DNA from: Luteitalea pratensis
GTDB lineage: Bacteria; Acidobacteriota; Vicinamibacteria; Vicinamibacterales; Vicinamibacteraceae
Direction: 5' to 3'
Assembly (NCBI RefSeq): GCF_001618865.1
Contig: NZ_CP015136.1
Coordinates: forward strand, 1,337,001 to 1,401,000
Length of the DNA stretch: 64,000 bases
Shown one piece after another: positions 50,893 to 59,095 of the stretch (position 1 is the stretch's first letter; the number at the start of each line of letters is the position of its first letter). Both the position numbers and the translations under genes were made by a program. The notes beneath the pieces are model-generated. The model worked only from the letters and a program-made list of their open reading frames with translations, was not told the origin of the DNA and did not search any database.

Positions 50893-52443
50893 ATGCAAAT
50901 GCAGCCCGCGGTGGTGCTGGCCCTGCTGTGTGCGGCGGTTGTCGTGCCTGGCGGCGCCGGCGCGCAGGGGCGGCCGGATGCGCGGGCCGAGTTGCGGCTG
51001 TCCAAGGCCGTGCTCCGCGACAAGATTCGTGGTGGATGGGCCGCGCAGACCATCGGTGTCACTTTCGGCGGCCCCACCGAATTCAACTACAACGGTACGT
51101 TCATCCAGGACTACGAACCGATCCCGTGGTATGCCGGCTACCTGCGGGAGACGTACGAACGTAATCCGGGCCTGTACGACGACGTGTACGTCGACCTGAC
51201 GTTCGTCGATGTCATCGAGAAGCACGGACTCGACGCGCCCGCCGCGACGTTCGGGAAAGCGCTCGCCAACGCCGAGTACATGCTGTGGCACGCCAACCAG
51301 ATGGCTCGCTACAACGTGCTGCGCGGCCTGGCGCCCCCCGACAGTGGCCACTGGCGCAACAACCCCGAGGCCGACGACATCGATTTCCAGATCGAAGCCG
51401 ACTTCATCGGCCTGATGTCACCAGGGCTGCCCAATGCGGCCACCGCCTATGCCGACAAGGTCGGCCACATCATGAACTCGGGCGACGGCTGGTACGGCGG
51501 CGTGTTCGTCGCGGCCATGTACTCGCTCGCCTTCGTCCATGACGATGTCCGGACCGTCGTCACCCGGGCGCTCGACACGATTCCGGCCGCCAGTCGTTTC
51601 CACCGCACGATCAGCGCGACGATTCGCCTGCACGACGAGCATCCGACCGACTGGAAGCGCGCCTGGTTCGAACTGCAGCGTCAGTACTCGGAGGACATCG
51701 GCTGCCCGGACGGGGTGTTTGCCGCCTTCAACATCGATGCCCGGCTCAACGCCGCGTACGTGGTGCTGGGGCTCCTGTACGGCGAGGGCGACATGAGCCG
51801 TACCATTTCCGTGGCCACCCGTGCCGGCCAGGACTCGGACTGCAACCCCGCCACCGCGGCGGGCGTGCTCGGCACGATCCTCGGCTACGAGCGGATCCCG
51901 GCGTACTGGAAGCAGGGGCTCGCAGAGGTCGAGGGCCTGCCGTTCAAGTACACGACGATCTCGCTCGACGATGCGTATCGGTTGTCTTACAAACACGCAC
52001 TGGAGATGGTGCGGCGTGCCGGCGGTCGCGAGGACGGCGAGGACGTCGTCATCCGCGTCGAGGCGCCGGCGCCGGTGCGGCTCGAGCAGAACTTCGAGGG
52101 ACATCACCCGGTGGCCGAGGTGCGGCTCGCGCGCGCCACGCAGGGTGACGAGACGCGATTCACGTTCGACGGCATCGGCTTCGCGATCCAGGGCGATGTC
52201 CGCAGCGAGGATGGCAAGGACCATCTGCTGATCGTCGACATGTTCATCGACGACGTGAAGGCGGACACGGTGGAGTTGCCGACCAACACCACCCGGCGCC
52301 GGTTCATTCCGTTCTGGCGGTACGAGTTGCCTGATGGGCGCCACACGGTGCGCCTCAAGCTCCGAGAGCTCGAACCTGGCGCGACACTGCGGCTGCAGCG
52401 CGCCATCATTTACGGGCGCACCCCGAAGGCGCCGGAGATCTAG
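50893..52443 (+). CDS. Secreted ADP-ribosylglycohydrolase-family protein
   Basis: This 516-residue protein has a signal peptide (AVVLALLCAAVVVPGGAGA). The DraG-like domain shows RDKIRGGWAAQTIGVTFGG, LYDDVYVDLTFVDVIEKHG (metal-binding Asp pair), AGQDSDCNPATAAGVLGTIL (C-terminal metal motif DSDxNPA) and GYERIPAYWKQGL. A C-terminal beta domain (about 390-510) is added. TAAGAT ends six bases before the ATG without a ribosome site. The substrate in the periplasm is unknown; ADP-ribosyl chemistry there is not assumed. Confidence 0.9.
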   Translation: MQMQPAVVLALLCAAVVVPGGAGAQGRPDARAELRLSKAVLRDKIRGGWAAQTIGVTFGGPTEFNYNGTFIQDYEPIPWYAGYLRETYERNPGLYDDVYVDLTFVDVIEKHGLDAPAATFGKALANAEYMLWHANQMARYNVLRGLAPPDSGHWRNNPEADDIDFQIEADFIGLMSPGLPNAATAYADKVGHIMNSGDGWYGGVFVAAMYSLAFVHDDVRTVVTRALDTIPAASRFHRTISATIRLHDEHPTDWKRAWFELQRQYSEDIGCPDGVFAAFNIDARLNAAYVVLGLLYGEGDMSRTISVATRAGQDSDCNPATAAGVLGTILGYERIPAYWKQGLAEVEGLPFKYTTISLDDAYRLSYKHALEMVRRAGGREDGEDVVIRVEAPAPVRLEQNFEGHHPVAEVRLARATQGDETRFTFDGIGFAIQGDVRSEDGKDHLLIVDMFIDDVKADTVELPTNTTRRRFIPFWRYELPDGRHTVRLKLRELEPGATLRLQRAIIYGRTPKAPEI

Positions 52444-53232
52444 ATGCTGTCGATGGCGCTCGTCGCTGCCTCCACCCGCCTGTGCGCACTCACACTGCTG
52501 ACCGTTGCTGTCGCGCTGACGATCGCGCCGCCGCTCGCGTTCCCTCAACCGACGCCCGGCTCGGCTGCGCCGTTCAAGGCGGTGGGGAACGAGCCCAACT
52601 GGACGCTCGACGTTGGCGCGGGTCGACTTCTCCTGCTCACCGATGACGGCAAGACGCGGACGGCCCTGCCGCTGCCGCCGGTGACCCGGATCGAGGGCGG
52701 GCGTCGCTACGAAGCGCGTAGCGATGCGCACACGCTGTCGGTGACGATCCTCGATCGGGTGTGTCCCGACTCGATGACCGGCATGCCCCGTCCGGCGACA
52801 GTCGAAGTGACGCTCGATGGGCGGCTCTTGAAGGGCTGTGGTGGCGATTCGACGGCGCTGCTTCGCGGCGGGCCGTGGGCGGTGGAGACGGTGCGCGATC
52901 GTCCGCTGGTCTTCCTCGACGCCAAGAAGAACAAGCCGCCCGTGCAGACGACGATCGTCATGACCTTCGACTCGGCGGGCCGCCTGGGGGGCACCACGTC
53001 GTGCAATACCTACACGTCGAGCTACGTGCTCTCCGGTGAGGGGCTCACAATCACGATGCCCATCGCCTCGTCACGCCCATGCCAGTCACAGGTGATGGTG
53101 CAGGAAGCGGCGTTCCTCGAGACGCTGCGCGCGGTGCAGCGCTTCGAGATTGCCGCCGATGGCGCCCTCGTGCTGGTGGCGTCGGAAGGGGGCACGATCA
53201 CGGCGCGACGCCAGCAGGAGCGGGTTCCCTGA
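52444..53232 (+). CDS. META-domain exported protein
   Basis: This 262-residue protein has an N-terminal signal (LCALTLLTVAVALTIAPPLA) and a first domain with AVGNEPNWTLDVGAGRLLL (COG3650-like). A META/HslJ-like domain follows (about 140-258: TIVMTFDSAGRLGGTTSCNT, ASSRPCQSQVMVQEAAFLET). The start codon directly follows the stop of the ADP-ribosylglycohydrolase, so the genes form an operon. Such proteins are envelope-associated and linked to stress in some bacteria. Confidence 0.88.
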   Translation: MLSMALVAASTRLCALTLLTVAVALTIAPPLAFPQPTPGSAAPFKAVGNEPNWTLDVGAGRLLLLTDDGKTRTALPLPPVTRIEGGRRYEARSDAHTLSVTILDRVCPDSMTGMPRPATVEVTLDGRLLKGCGGDSTALLRGGPWAVETVRDRPLVFLDAKKNKPPVQTTIVMTFDSAGRLGGTTSCNTYTSSYVLSGEGLTITMPIASSRPCQSQVMVQEAAFLETLRAVQRFEIAADGALVLVASEGGTITARRQQERVP

Positions 53233-53243
53233 TCGGGCACCGG

Positions 53244-53654
53244 GTGCCGGGTGCCAGGCGGCGTGGCGGCATCCTGAAGCCGCCTCCATCACTTGACGAG
53301 CCTCGCGCGGCGGCCGAGCGGCCCGAGGCGCTCCACCACCGCGTGTACGTGGTGCGCCTGGAGCACCCGCGACATCCCGGTACGCGCGACTGTTACTACG
53401 TGGGCATGACCGGCCTGCTGCCGCAGGAGCGTTTCGAGAACCACAAGGCCGGCATCAAGTGCGCCGGCGTAGTCCGCGACTTCGGAGTGGAACTCGCCTA
53501 CGAGTGGTTCGACGAGATTCCACCGATGACCTACGGAGAAGCGGCACAGTGCGAGCCCACGCTCGCGGACGAACTGCGCGATCGCGGCTATGTCGTGTTT
53601 GGTCCGACCAACCGTCCACGCCCCACGCGATCGAGACGCCGAACACACAAGTGA
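53244..53654 (+). CDS. GIY-YIG-like small protein
   Basis: The core reads RVYVVRLEHPRHPGTRD, CYYVGMTGLLPQERFENHKA, then YEWFDEIPPMTYGEAAQC and LADELRDRGYVVFG. The paired YVV...YVGMTG and following Arg resemble the GIY-YIG fold, found here as a single domain. The start is uncertain: GTG at 53244 gives 136 residues and GTG at 53343 gives 103. It lies just after the META gene and before a cupin gene. Catalytic activity is not shown. Confidence 0.6.
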   Translation: MPGARRRGGILKPPPSLDEPRAAAERPEALHHRVYVVRLEHPRHPGTRDCYYVGMTGLLPQERFENHKAGIKCAGVVRDFGVELAYEWFDEIPPMTYGEAAQCEPTLADELRDRGYVVFGPTNRPRPTRSRRRTHK

Positions 53655-53665
53655 GAGGGAGCACC

Positions 53666-53998
53666 ATGAGTCCATCGACATTGCCCGCCGGTCAGGCACT
53701 CACGCTGCACGACCTCGTGACACCGACGGCACATGGCATCGCCAGCCGCTTGCTGATGAAGGCGACCGGGGGCAACGTGACGCTCTTCTCCTTCGATGCA
53801 GGGCAGGCGCTCACCGAGCACACGTCGGCGTTCGACGCATTGGTGCTCGTGCTCGAGGGGCGGTTCGTGTTGACGGTAGCTGGCTCGCCCGTGGAGGCGA
53901 CGCCAGGCACGATTGTGCGCCTTCCGGCCAACGTTCCGCATGCCGTCGACGCACCAGAGGCGTCGCGCATGCTCCTCGTCATGGTGAGAGACACGTAG
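53666..53998 (+). CDS. Small cupin protein
   Basis: This 110-residue single-cupin protein has MKATGGNVTLFSFDAGQALT, EHTSAFDALVLVLEGRFVLT and GTIVRLPANVPHAVDAP. The His and Glu ligands of cupin motif 1 are only partly kept (LTEHTSAFDALV). GAGGGAG precedes the ATG. It starts 11 bases after the GIY-YIG-like stop. Small cupins bind metals and small ligands; the role is unknown. Confidence 0.9.
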   Translation: MSPSTLPAGQALTLHDLVTPTAHGIASRLLMKATGGNVTLFSFDAGQALTEHTSAFDALVLVLEGRFVLTVAGSPVEATPGTIVRLPANVPHAVDAPEASRMLLVMVRDT

Positions 53999-54472
53999 TC
54001 GTCGCCAGGACGTTTTAGCGGCTCCACGGTCGTCGGCACGAACATCGCGGCCGTCATTGACGGTGCCGGCCGATTCCACCTGGACAACGTCCCTGCTGGC
54101 GACGTCAAGCTGCAGTTCACAGCGACCGGACTCGACGCCACACTGACGCTTGTCGGAGTGAAGGCCGGCGACCGCATCGATATCAAGGTGCGAGTGACGG
54201 ACACGAGCGTACGGATCGAAGCCGAGCACCGTGACCGGAGTAACGACGACGATGACAAGGACGACAGCGAACTGAAGGGTACGGTGTCGAGTCTCACGGG
54301 GACCTGCCCGACGCTGACGTTCACGATGAACGGGACAAACGTGAAGACGAGCAACGCGACGAAGTTCGGACTCGCGTGCGATCGGGTCGCCAATGGCACG
54401 CGCCTCGAGGTGGAGGGCACTCGTCAGGGCGGATGGAACGATCCTGGCCACCAAGCTCGATCGCGATGACTA
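53999..54472 (+). pseudogene. DUF5666-like secreted protein remnant
   Basis: Immediately after the cupin stop, in the same frame, the sequence runs RFSGSTVVGTNIAAVIDGAG, RFHLDNVPAGDVKLQFTAT, then GTVSSLTGTCPTLTFTMNGT and GTRLEVEGTRQGGWN. This resembles DUF5666-type domains. There is no start or signal peptide, and near 54440 the expected end ILATKLDRDD is in another frame. Both ends are damaged. Confidence 0.65.
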
Positions 54473-54531
54473 GGTCACCAATAGCCTCCGGCCTGCAGCC
54501 TGCAGTGTGTAGGCAGTAGTAGGCAGCAGGC

Positions 54532-54573
54532 GTCAAGCGTCAAGCGTCAAGCGTCAGGCGTCAGGCGTCAGAC
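54532..54573. repeat. Tandem heptamer GTCAAGC x6
   Basis: Three GTCAAGC, two GTCAGGC and one GTCAGAC follow one another up to the stop codon of the lipase gene. Confidence 0.95.
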
Positions 54574-54574
54574 G

Positions 54575-55489
54575 TTACGTGAGCCCCGCGATGACCTGCT
54601 CGAACCACGCGATGAGGTCCGTCGTGACTTCGTCGCGGTTCGTCTCGTTCACCAGTTCGTGGCGCGCGTTGGGGTAGAGTTGCAGGCTGACGTGGGTCAG
54701 GCCGGTCTCGCGGTAGATGTCGAACAGGCGGCGCACGCCGGCGCCCTGCTCGCCGACGGGGTCCTTGTCGCCCGCGATCAGCCGTACCGGCAAGGCCTTG
54801 GGGATGCGGCGCAGGTGTGGCGCGTCACCGAGCGTGCTCTTGCCTCCCAGGAAGTCGAGCCACGCCTGTGTCGTCAGTGGGAATCCGCAGAGCGGATCGG
54901 CCACGTAGGCGTCTACCTCCGCCGCGTCGCGCGACAGCCAGTCCACCTCCGTGCGGGTCGGTGCGAACAGGCGGTTGTACGTCTCAAAGACGACGCGCTG
55001 GAACCAGCGGCTGGGAGTGCGGGGGCCCCGCAATCGTCGCTCGAGGCGAGCCACGCCGATGCCCGCACGTTCGAGCGGGCCGGGCGGCCGGTTGCTGCCG
55101 CACAGCACGACTCCCCGGTAGCGATCGCCCGACTGGCTGAGCAACGCTTGTCCGACAAACGATCCCATCGAGTGCGCGAACAACAACAGCGGTGTGCCCG
55201 GCGACGACGCCTGCAAGGCCTGCGACACGCTGGTCGTGTCGTCGAGGAGGCGTTGCCAGCCGTCGCTGTCGCCGAAGTGTCCCGGCAGGCGAGCGCCGTC
55301 ATCGACGCGCATGTGATCGCCATGTCCGCAATGGTCATGCGCCCACACGGTGTAGCCCGCCGCGTTCAGCGCCGCCGCCAGCCGCGCATAGCGCGCACCG
55401 TACTCGGCCATGCCGTGGACGATGTGGACCAGGCCGCGTGGGGAGGACACCTCCCATCGGTGGACCGGCGGCAACTCGGGCATAGACAT
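54575..55489 (-). CDS. Monoacylglycerol lipase-like alpha/beta hydrolase
   Basis: This 304-residue hydrolase has GLVHIVHGMAEYGARYARLA, the nucleophile Ser in LLFAHSMGSFVGQALL, the Asp in RLIAGDKDPVGEQG and the His in YPNARHELVNETNRDE. Length and order match lysophospholipase/monoglyceride lipases (PldB-like). No signal peptide is seen, so it probably acts inside the cell or at the membrane. It stands alone, with GAGG before the ATG. Confidence 0.93.
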   Translation of the reverse strand: MSMPELPPVHRWEVSSPRGLVHIVHGMAEYGARYARLAAALNAAGYTVWAHDHCGHGDHMRVDDGARLPGHFGDSDGWQRLLDDTTSVSQALQASSPGTPLLLFAHSMGSFVGQALLSQSGDRYRGVVLCGSNRPPGPLERAGIGVARLERRLRGPRTPSRWFQRVVFETYNRLFAPTRTEVDWLSRDAAEVDAYVADPLCGFPLTTQAWLDFLGGKSTLGDAPHLRRIPKALPVRLIAGDKDPVGEQGAGVRRLFDIYRETGLTHVSLQLYPNARHELVNETNRDEVTTDLIAWFEQVIAGLT

Positions 55490-55560
55490 TAATCATGCCT
55501 CAACGCCGACAAGAGCCAGGTAATGCCGGAATGCCGCGAATGCCGGGAATGTCGACAGCC

Positions 55561-55588
55561 GGTACCCGGTACCCGGTGCCCGTTACCC
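55561..55588. repeat. Tandem heptamer GGTACCC x4
   Basis: GGTACCC, GGTACCC, GGTGCCC and GTTACCC fill the gap before the ceramidase gene. Degenerate GGAATGCC units lie just upstream (55530-55550). Confidence 0.9.
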
Positions 55589-55625
55589 GCACTCGCCCCG
55601 TCCCCGACGTAGAATCCGCCTGACA

Positions 55626-56957
55626 GTGACCATCCATCGCCGAGCCTTCCTCACCGCCGCGACCCTGGCGGCCCTGCCACCGTTGCGGCTCGATGCCGCC
55701 GGGTGGCGCGCGGGCGTCGCCACCATCGACATCACGCCCCGCCAGTCGCTGTGGATGGCCGGTTTTGCCGCGCGCACGCAGCCGTCGCAGGGGACGGCGC
55801 AGCCGCTGCACGCCAAGGCCCTTGCCATCGAGGATCTGCGAAGGCAACGCGTGGTCGTTGTCACGCTCGACCTGCTCGGGGTCACCGCCGGCATGGCGGA
55901 CCGCATCAGTGCCGCTGTGGCGAAGCAGCACCGCGTGCCCCGCGAGCGCTTACTGCTGGCGTCGAGCCACACGCACAGCGGCCCCGTCGTGGACACGCAA
56001 CTGATGGTTGCCTATGACGTCACGCCGCAGCAGGTACGCGACGTCGAGGCGTACACGGCAACGCTCGAGCAGCAGATCGTCGACGTCGTCGGGCAGGCGA
56101 TGCACAAGCTGGCGGCGGCGACGCTGCATGCCGGCCAGACCACCGCCGGCTTTGCCGCCAATCGGCGCACGCAGTACACGCCCGATGGACCTGTGGATCA
56201 CCGCGTCCCGATGTTGCGCGTCGACGTCCACGGCAAGCCGATCGCCGTCCTCTTCAGTTACGCTTGCCACAACACGACCCTGGGCGCCACCAATGTCGAG
56301 TGGCACGGCGACTATGCGGGCGTGGCGCAAGCCGCGATTGAAGCGGCCGAGCCCGGCCTGACCGCCCTGTTCATGACCGGGTGCGGCGCCGATGCGAATC
56401 CGAAGCCGCGTGGCACGCGCGAGGACGTGCAGCAGCACGGCGAGGCGCTCGCAGCAGCCGTGCGACAGGCCCTGCCGACGCTGACGCCCGTCACTGGCGC
56501 CACGCGCGCGGCCCTGGAACTGGTCGACCTGCCCTTCGCCGCCGTACTCACGCCCGAAGAGTGGAAGAAACGCTTCGGGCTCGCGGATCCGTACGTGGCG
56601 CGTCACGCAAAGCTGATGGACGAGACCCGCTCGCGCGCTGGCGCGCTGCCGAAGTCGCAGAAGATTCCGGTGCAGGTCTGGCGGTTCGGCAACGACCTCA
56701 CGCTCGTCACGCTCGGCGGGGAAGTCGTCGTCGACTACGCGCTGCGCCTGCGACGTGAACACCCCGACGACCACGTCTGGCCGGTCGGCTATGCCAACGA
56801 CGTCTTCGGGTACGTGCCGTCCCGGCGCGTGCTCGACGAAGGCGGATATGAGGGGGGAGGCGCCTTGCTGTACTACGGCCGCCCCGGACCCTTCGACGCC
56901 ACGGTCGAGGATCGGATCTTCGCCTCGCTCGACCGCCTGCTGAGGAGCACACGATGA
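55626..56957 (+). CDS. Tat-exported neutral ceramidase-like hydrolase
   Basis: This 443-residue protein has a twin-Arg leader (IHRRAFLTAATLAALPPLRL). The ceramidase N-terminal domain shows GVATIDITPRQSLWMAGFAA, LLLASSHTHSGPVVDTQL (zinc-binding His), AVLFSYACHNTTLGATNVEW, and TALFMTGCGADANPKPRGTR. Neutral ceramidases hydrolyse N-acyl sphingosine; bacterial homologues may act on other lipids. The start is GTG, ten bases after TAGAAT. The stop overlaps the next start (ATGA). Confidence 0.9.
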   Translation: MTIHRRAFLTAATLAALPPLRLDAAGWRAGVATIDITPRQSLWMAGFAARTQPSQGTAQPLHAKALAIEDLRRQRVVVVTLDLLGVTAGMADRISAAVAKQHRVPRERLLLASSHTHSGPVVDTQLMVAYDVTPQQVRDVEAYTATLEQQIVDVVGQAMHKLAAATLHAGQTTAGFAANRRTQYTPDGPVDHRVPMLRVDVHGKPIAVLFSYACHNTTLGATNVEWHGDYAGVAQAAIEAAEPGLTALFMTGCGADANPKPRGTREDVQQHGEALAAAVRQALPTLTPVTGATRAALELVDLPFAAVLTPEEWKKRFGLADPYVARHAKLMDETRSRAGALPKSQKIPVQVWRFGNDLTLVTLGGEVVVDYALRLRREHPDDHVWPVGYANDVFGYVPSRRVLDEGGYEGGGALLYYGRPGPFDATVEDRIFASLDRLLRSTR

Positions 56958-58324
56958 CGATCAACCGTGCACGCCGCAAGTTCCTCGGGACCGTCGCCGC
57001 AGGCGGCGCCTCGATCGTCGCGTCCCGCCACGCCGCTGCCGCGCCGCAGGCCGCGGCACCGAAGGCAGCACCGCTCACCACACCGCGTCCCGCCGTACTG
57101 GGAGGCACGCCCATCCGCACCGCCGCATTTCCGGGCTGGCCAGTCCAGGACAGCCGGGAGGAGCAGGCGATGGTGGCCGTGCTCAAGAGCGGCAAGTGGG
57201 GCAGGGGTGTCGGCGGGCAGGTCAAGGCCTTCGAAACCCAGTACGCCGCGCTCACCGGGACGCAGCACTGCCTCGCGACCGCCAACGGCACGTCCGCGCT
57301 CCTCACGACGCTGGCGGCCATGGGTATCGGTGCCGGCGATGAAGTGATCGTGCCGCCTTACACGTTCGTGGCCACGATCAACGCCGTGCTGATGCTGCAC
57401 GCGCTGCCCGTGTTCGTCGATACCGACATCGAGACGTTTCAGATCGACGCGAGCAAGATCGCCGCGGCGCTCACGCCGCAGACCCGATTGATCCTCCCGG
57501 TGCACCTCGGTGGCTCGGTTGCGGACATGGACACGATCATGGGGCTCTCGACCGCTCGCAACATTCCGGTGGTCGAGGACGCATGCCAGTCGCACCTGGC
57601 GCAGTGGAAGGGACGCCATGTCGGCTCGATTGGCAAGGCCGGCTGCTTCTCGTTCCAGGCCAGCAAGAACCTGAACAGCGGTGAGGGCGGCGCGATCATC
57701 AGCAACGATCAGGCGCTCGTCGATCAGGCCTACGCCTTCCACAACAACGGACGGCCAGGATCGGGCAGTGACTTCGCCTACCGGCATGCGGGCCTCAACC
57801 TGCGGCTGACGGAGTTCCAGGCGTCGCTGCTCATGGCGCAGATGACACGCCTCGAAACGCAGTTCGCCCACCGCGAGGCCAACGCCGCCTACCTCACCAA
57901 GCAGTTGAGCCAGATTCCCGGGATCAGCCCCGCGAAGATGTATCCAGGTGTGACCCGCAACGCGTATCACCTCTACATGTTCCGGTACGACCCGAGCGCT
58001 TTTGTCGGCCTGCCGCGCGCCGCCTTCCTGAAGGCGCTGCGCGCCGAGGGCATACCCGCCAGCAGTGGCTACTCGCCGCTCAACACGGAGCCGTTCCTCG
58101 CCAGCGTGTTCGCGTCCACCGGCTACCAGCGGATCTATGGCGCGGCCACGCTCAAGTCGGCCGAGGAGCGCAGCCGCACGCCGCAGAACGACCGGCTTTG
58201 CGAGGAAGCGGTGTGGCTCACGCAGACGATGCTGATCGGACCGAGAGAGGACATGGACCACATCGCCGAGGCCGTGCGCAAGATCCAGAAGTACGCCGGC
58301 GAGATCGCCCGTCAGTCCAACTAG
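56954..58324 (+). CDS. Tat-exported DegT/DnrJ/EryC1/StrS-like aminotransferase
   Basis: This 456-residue PLP enzyme has a twin-Arg leader (NRARRKFLGTVAAGGASIVA). The aspartate-aminotransferase-fold part has CLATANGTSALLTTLAAMG, VIVPPYTFVATINAV, PVVEDACQSHLAQWKG and the PLP-binding Lys in FSFQASKNLNSGEGGA. Enzymes of this class transaminate keto-sugars in the cytoplasm, so an exported copy is odd. It overlaps the ceramidase gene by four bases and is 11 bases before the ABC gene. Its acceptor may be an envelope glycan or the leader may be kept for another role. Confidence 0.9.
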   Translation: MTINRARRKFLGTVAAGGASIVASRHAAAAPQAAAPKAAPLTTPRPAVLGGTPIRTAAFPGWPVQDSREEQAMVAVLKSGKWGRGVGGQVKAFETQYAALTGTQHCLATANGTSALLTTLAAMGIGAGDEVIVPPYTFVATINAVLMLHALPVFVDTDIETFQIDASKIAAALTPQTRLILPVHLGGSVADMDTIMGLSTARNIPVVEDACQSHLAQWKGRHVGSIGKAGCFSFQASKNLNSGEGGAIISNDQALVDQAYAFHNNGRPGSGSDFAYRHAGLNLRLTEFQASLLMAQMTRLETQFAHREANAAYLTKQLSQIPGISPAKMYPGVTRNAYHLYMFRYDPSAFVGLPRAAFLKALRAEGIPASSGYSPLNTEPFLASVFASTGYQRIYGAATLKSAEERSRTPQNDRLCEEAVWLTQTMLIGPREDMDHIAEAVRKIQKYAGEIARQSN

Positions 58325-58335
58325 GCGCGGATCAC

Positions 58336-59091
58336 GTGTCGGTCACCGCCGCGGCCGTCGAGTTCCGGGACGTGTCCTTCCGTCATCCGGACGGCACGGC
58401 AGTGCTCGAAGGGCTGACGATCGCGGTAGAACCAGGCGAAGTTATGGCCCTGCTCGGGCGCAGCGGCGCCGGCAAGTCCACGGTGCTGCGCCTCGTCAAC
58501 CGCATGCTGCTGCCGACGCATGGCTCCGTGCTCGTCGACGGCGTCGAGACGCGTGCGTGGGATTCCATCGTGTTGCGCCGGCGCATCGGCTACGTCCTGC
58601 AGGAGGGCGGCCTGTTCCCGCACATGTCGGTTGCCGACAACGTCGCCGTCGTCCCTCGCCTCGAGGGCTGGCTGCCCGAGAAGGTTGACGCCCGCGTCCA
58701 GGAACTCCTCGCGCTCGTCGGCCTGCCGCCCGATCGGTACGCATCACGCTGGCCCGAGGAGCTCTCCGGCGGGCAGCGGCAGCGCGTCGGCGTCGCGCGC
58801 GCACTGGCGGCCGACCCGCCCGTCCTGTTGATGGACGAGCCGTTCGGTGCGCTCGATCCGATCACCCGCGCGGAACTGCAACAGGAAATGGCGCGACTGC
58901 AGGAGCGGCTACGCAAGACCATCCTGCTCGTGACCCACGACGTCGACGAAGCACTGCTGCTCAGCGACCGGGTCTGCATCATCGAGCACGGACGATTGCA
59001 GGCCTGCGTCGCGGCGGACGCGTTCGACGAGGCTGACGATCCCGTCATTGTGGCGCTGCGCAACGCCCGCCCGCACGGCAGGGCCAGGTGA
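58336..59091 (+). CDS. Osmoprotectant-type ABC transporter ATP-binding protein
   Basis: This 251-residue ATPase has Walker A LLGRSGAGKSTVLRLVN, Q-loop VLQEGGLFPHMSV, signature LSGGQRQRVGVARAL, Walker B VLLMDEPFGALDPITRA and H-loop LVTHDVDEAL. The sequence is of the OpuA/ProV-like type. A GTG at 58336 is used. Only four bases separate its stop from the permease gene, which carries its own binding domain. Confidence 0.94.
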   Translation: MSVTAAAVEFRDVSFRHPDGTAVLEGLTIAVEPGEVMALLGRSGAGKSTVLRLVNRMLLPTHGSVLVDGVETRAWDSIVLRRRIGYVLQEGGLFPHMSVADNVAVVPRLEGWLPEKVDARVQELLALVGLPPDRYASRWPEELSGGQRQRVGVARALAADPPVLLMDEPFGALDPITRAELQQEMARLQERLRKTILLVTHDVDEALLLSDRVCIIEHGRLQACVAADAFDEADDPVIVALRNARPHGRAR

Positions 59092-59095
59092 CGTC

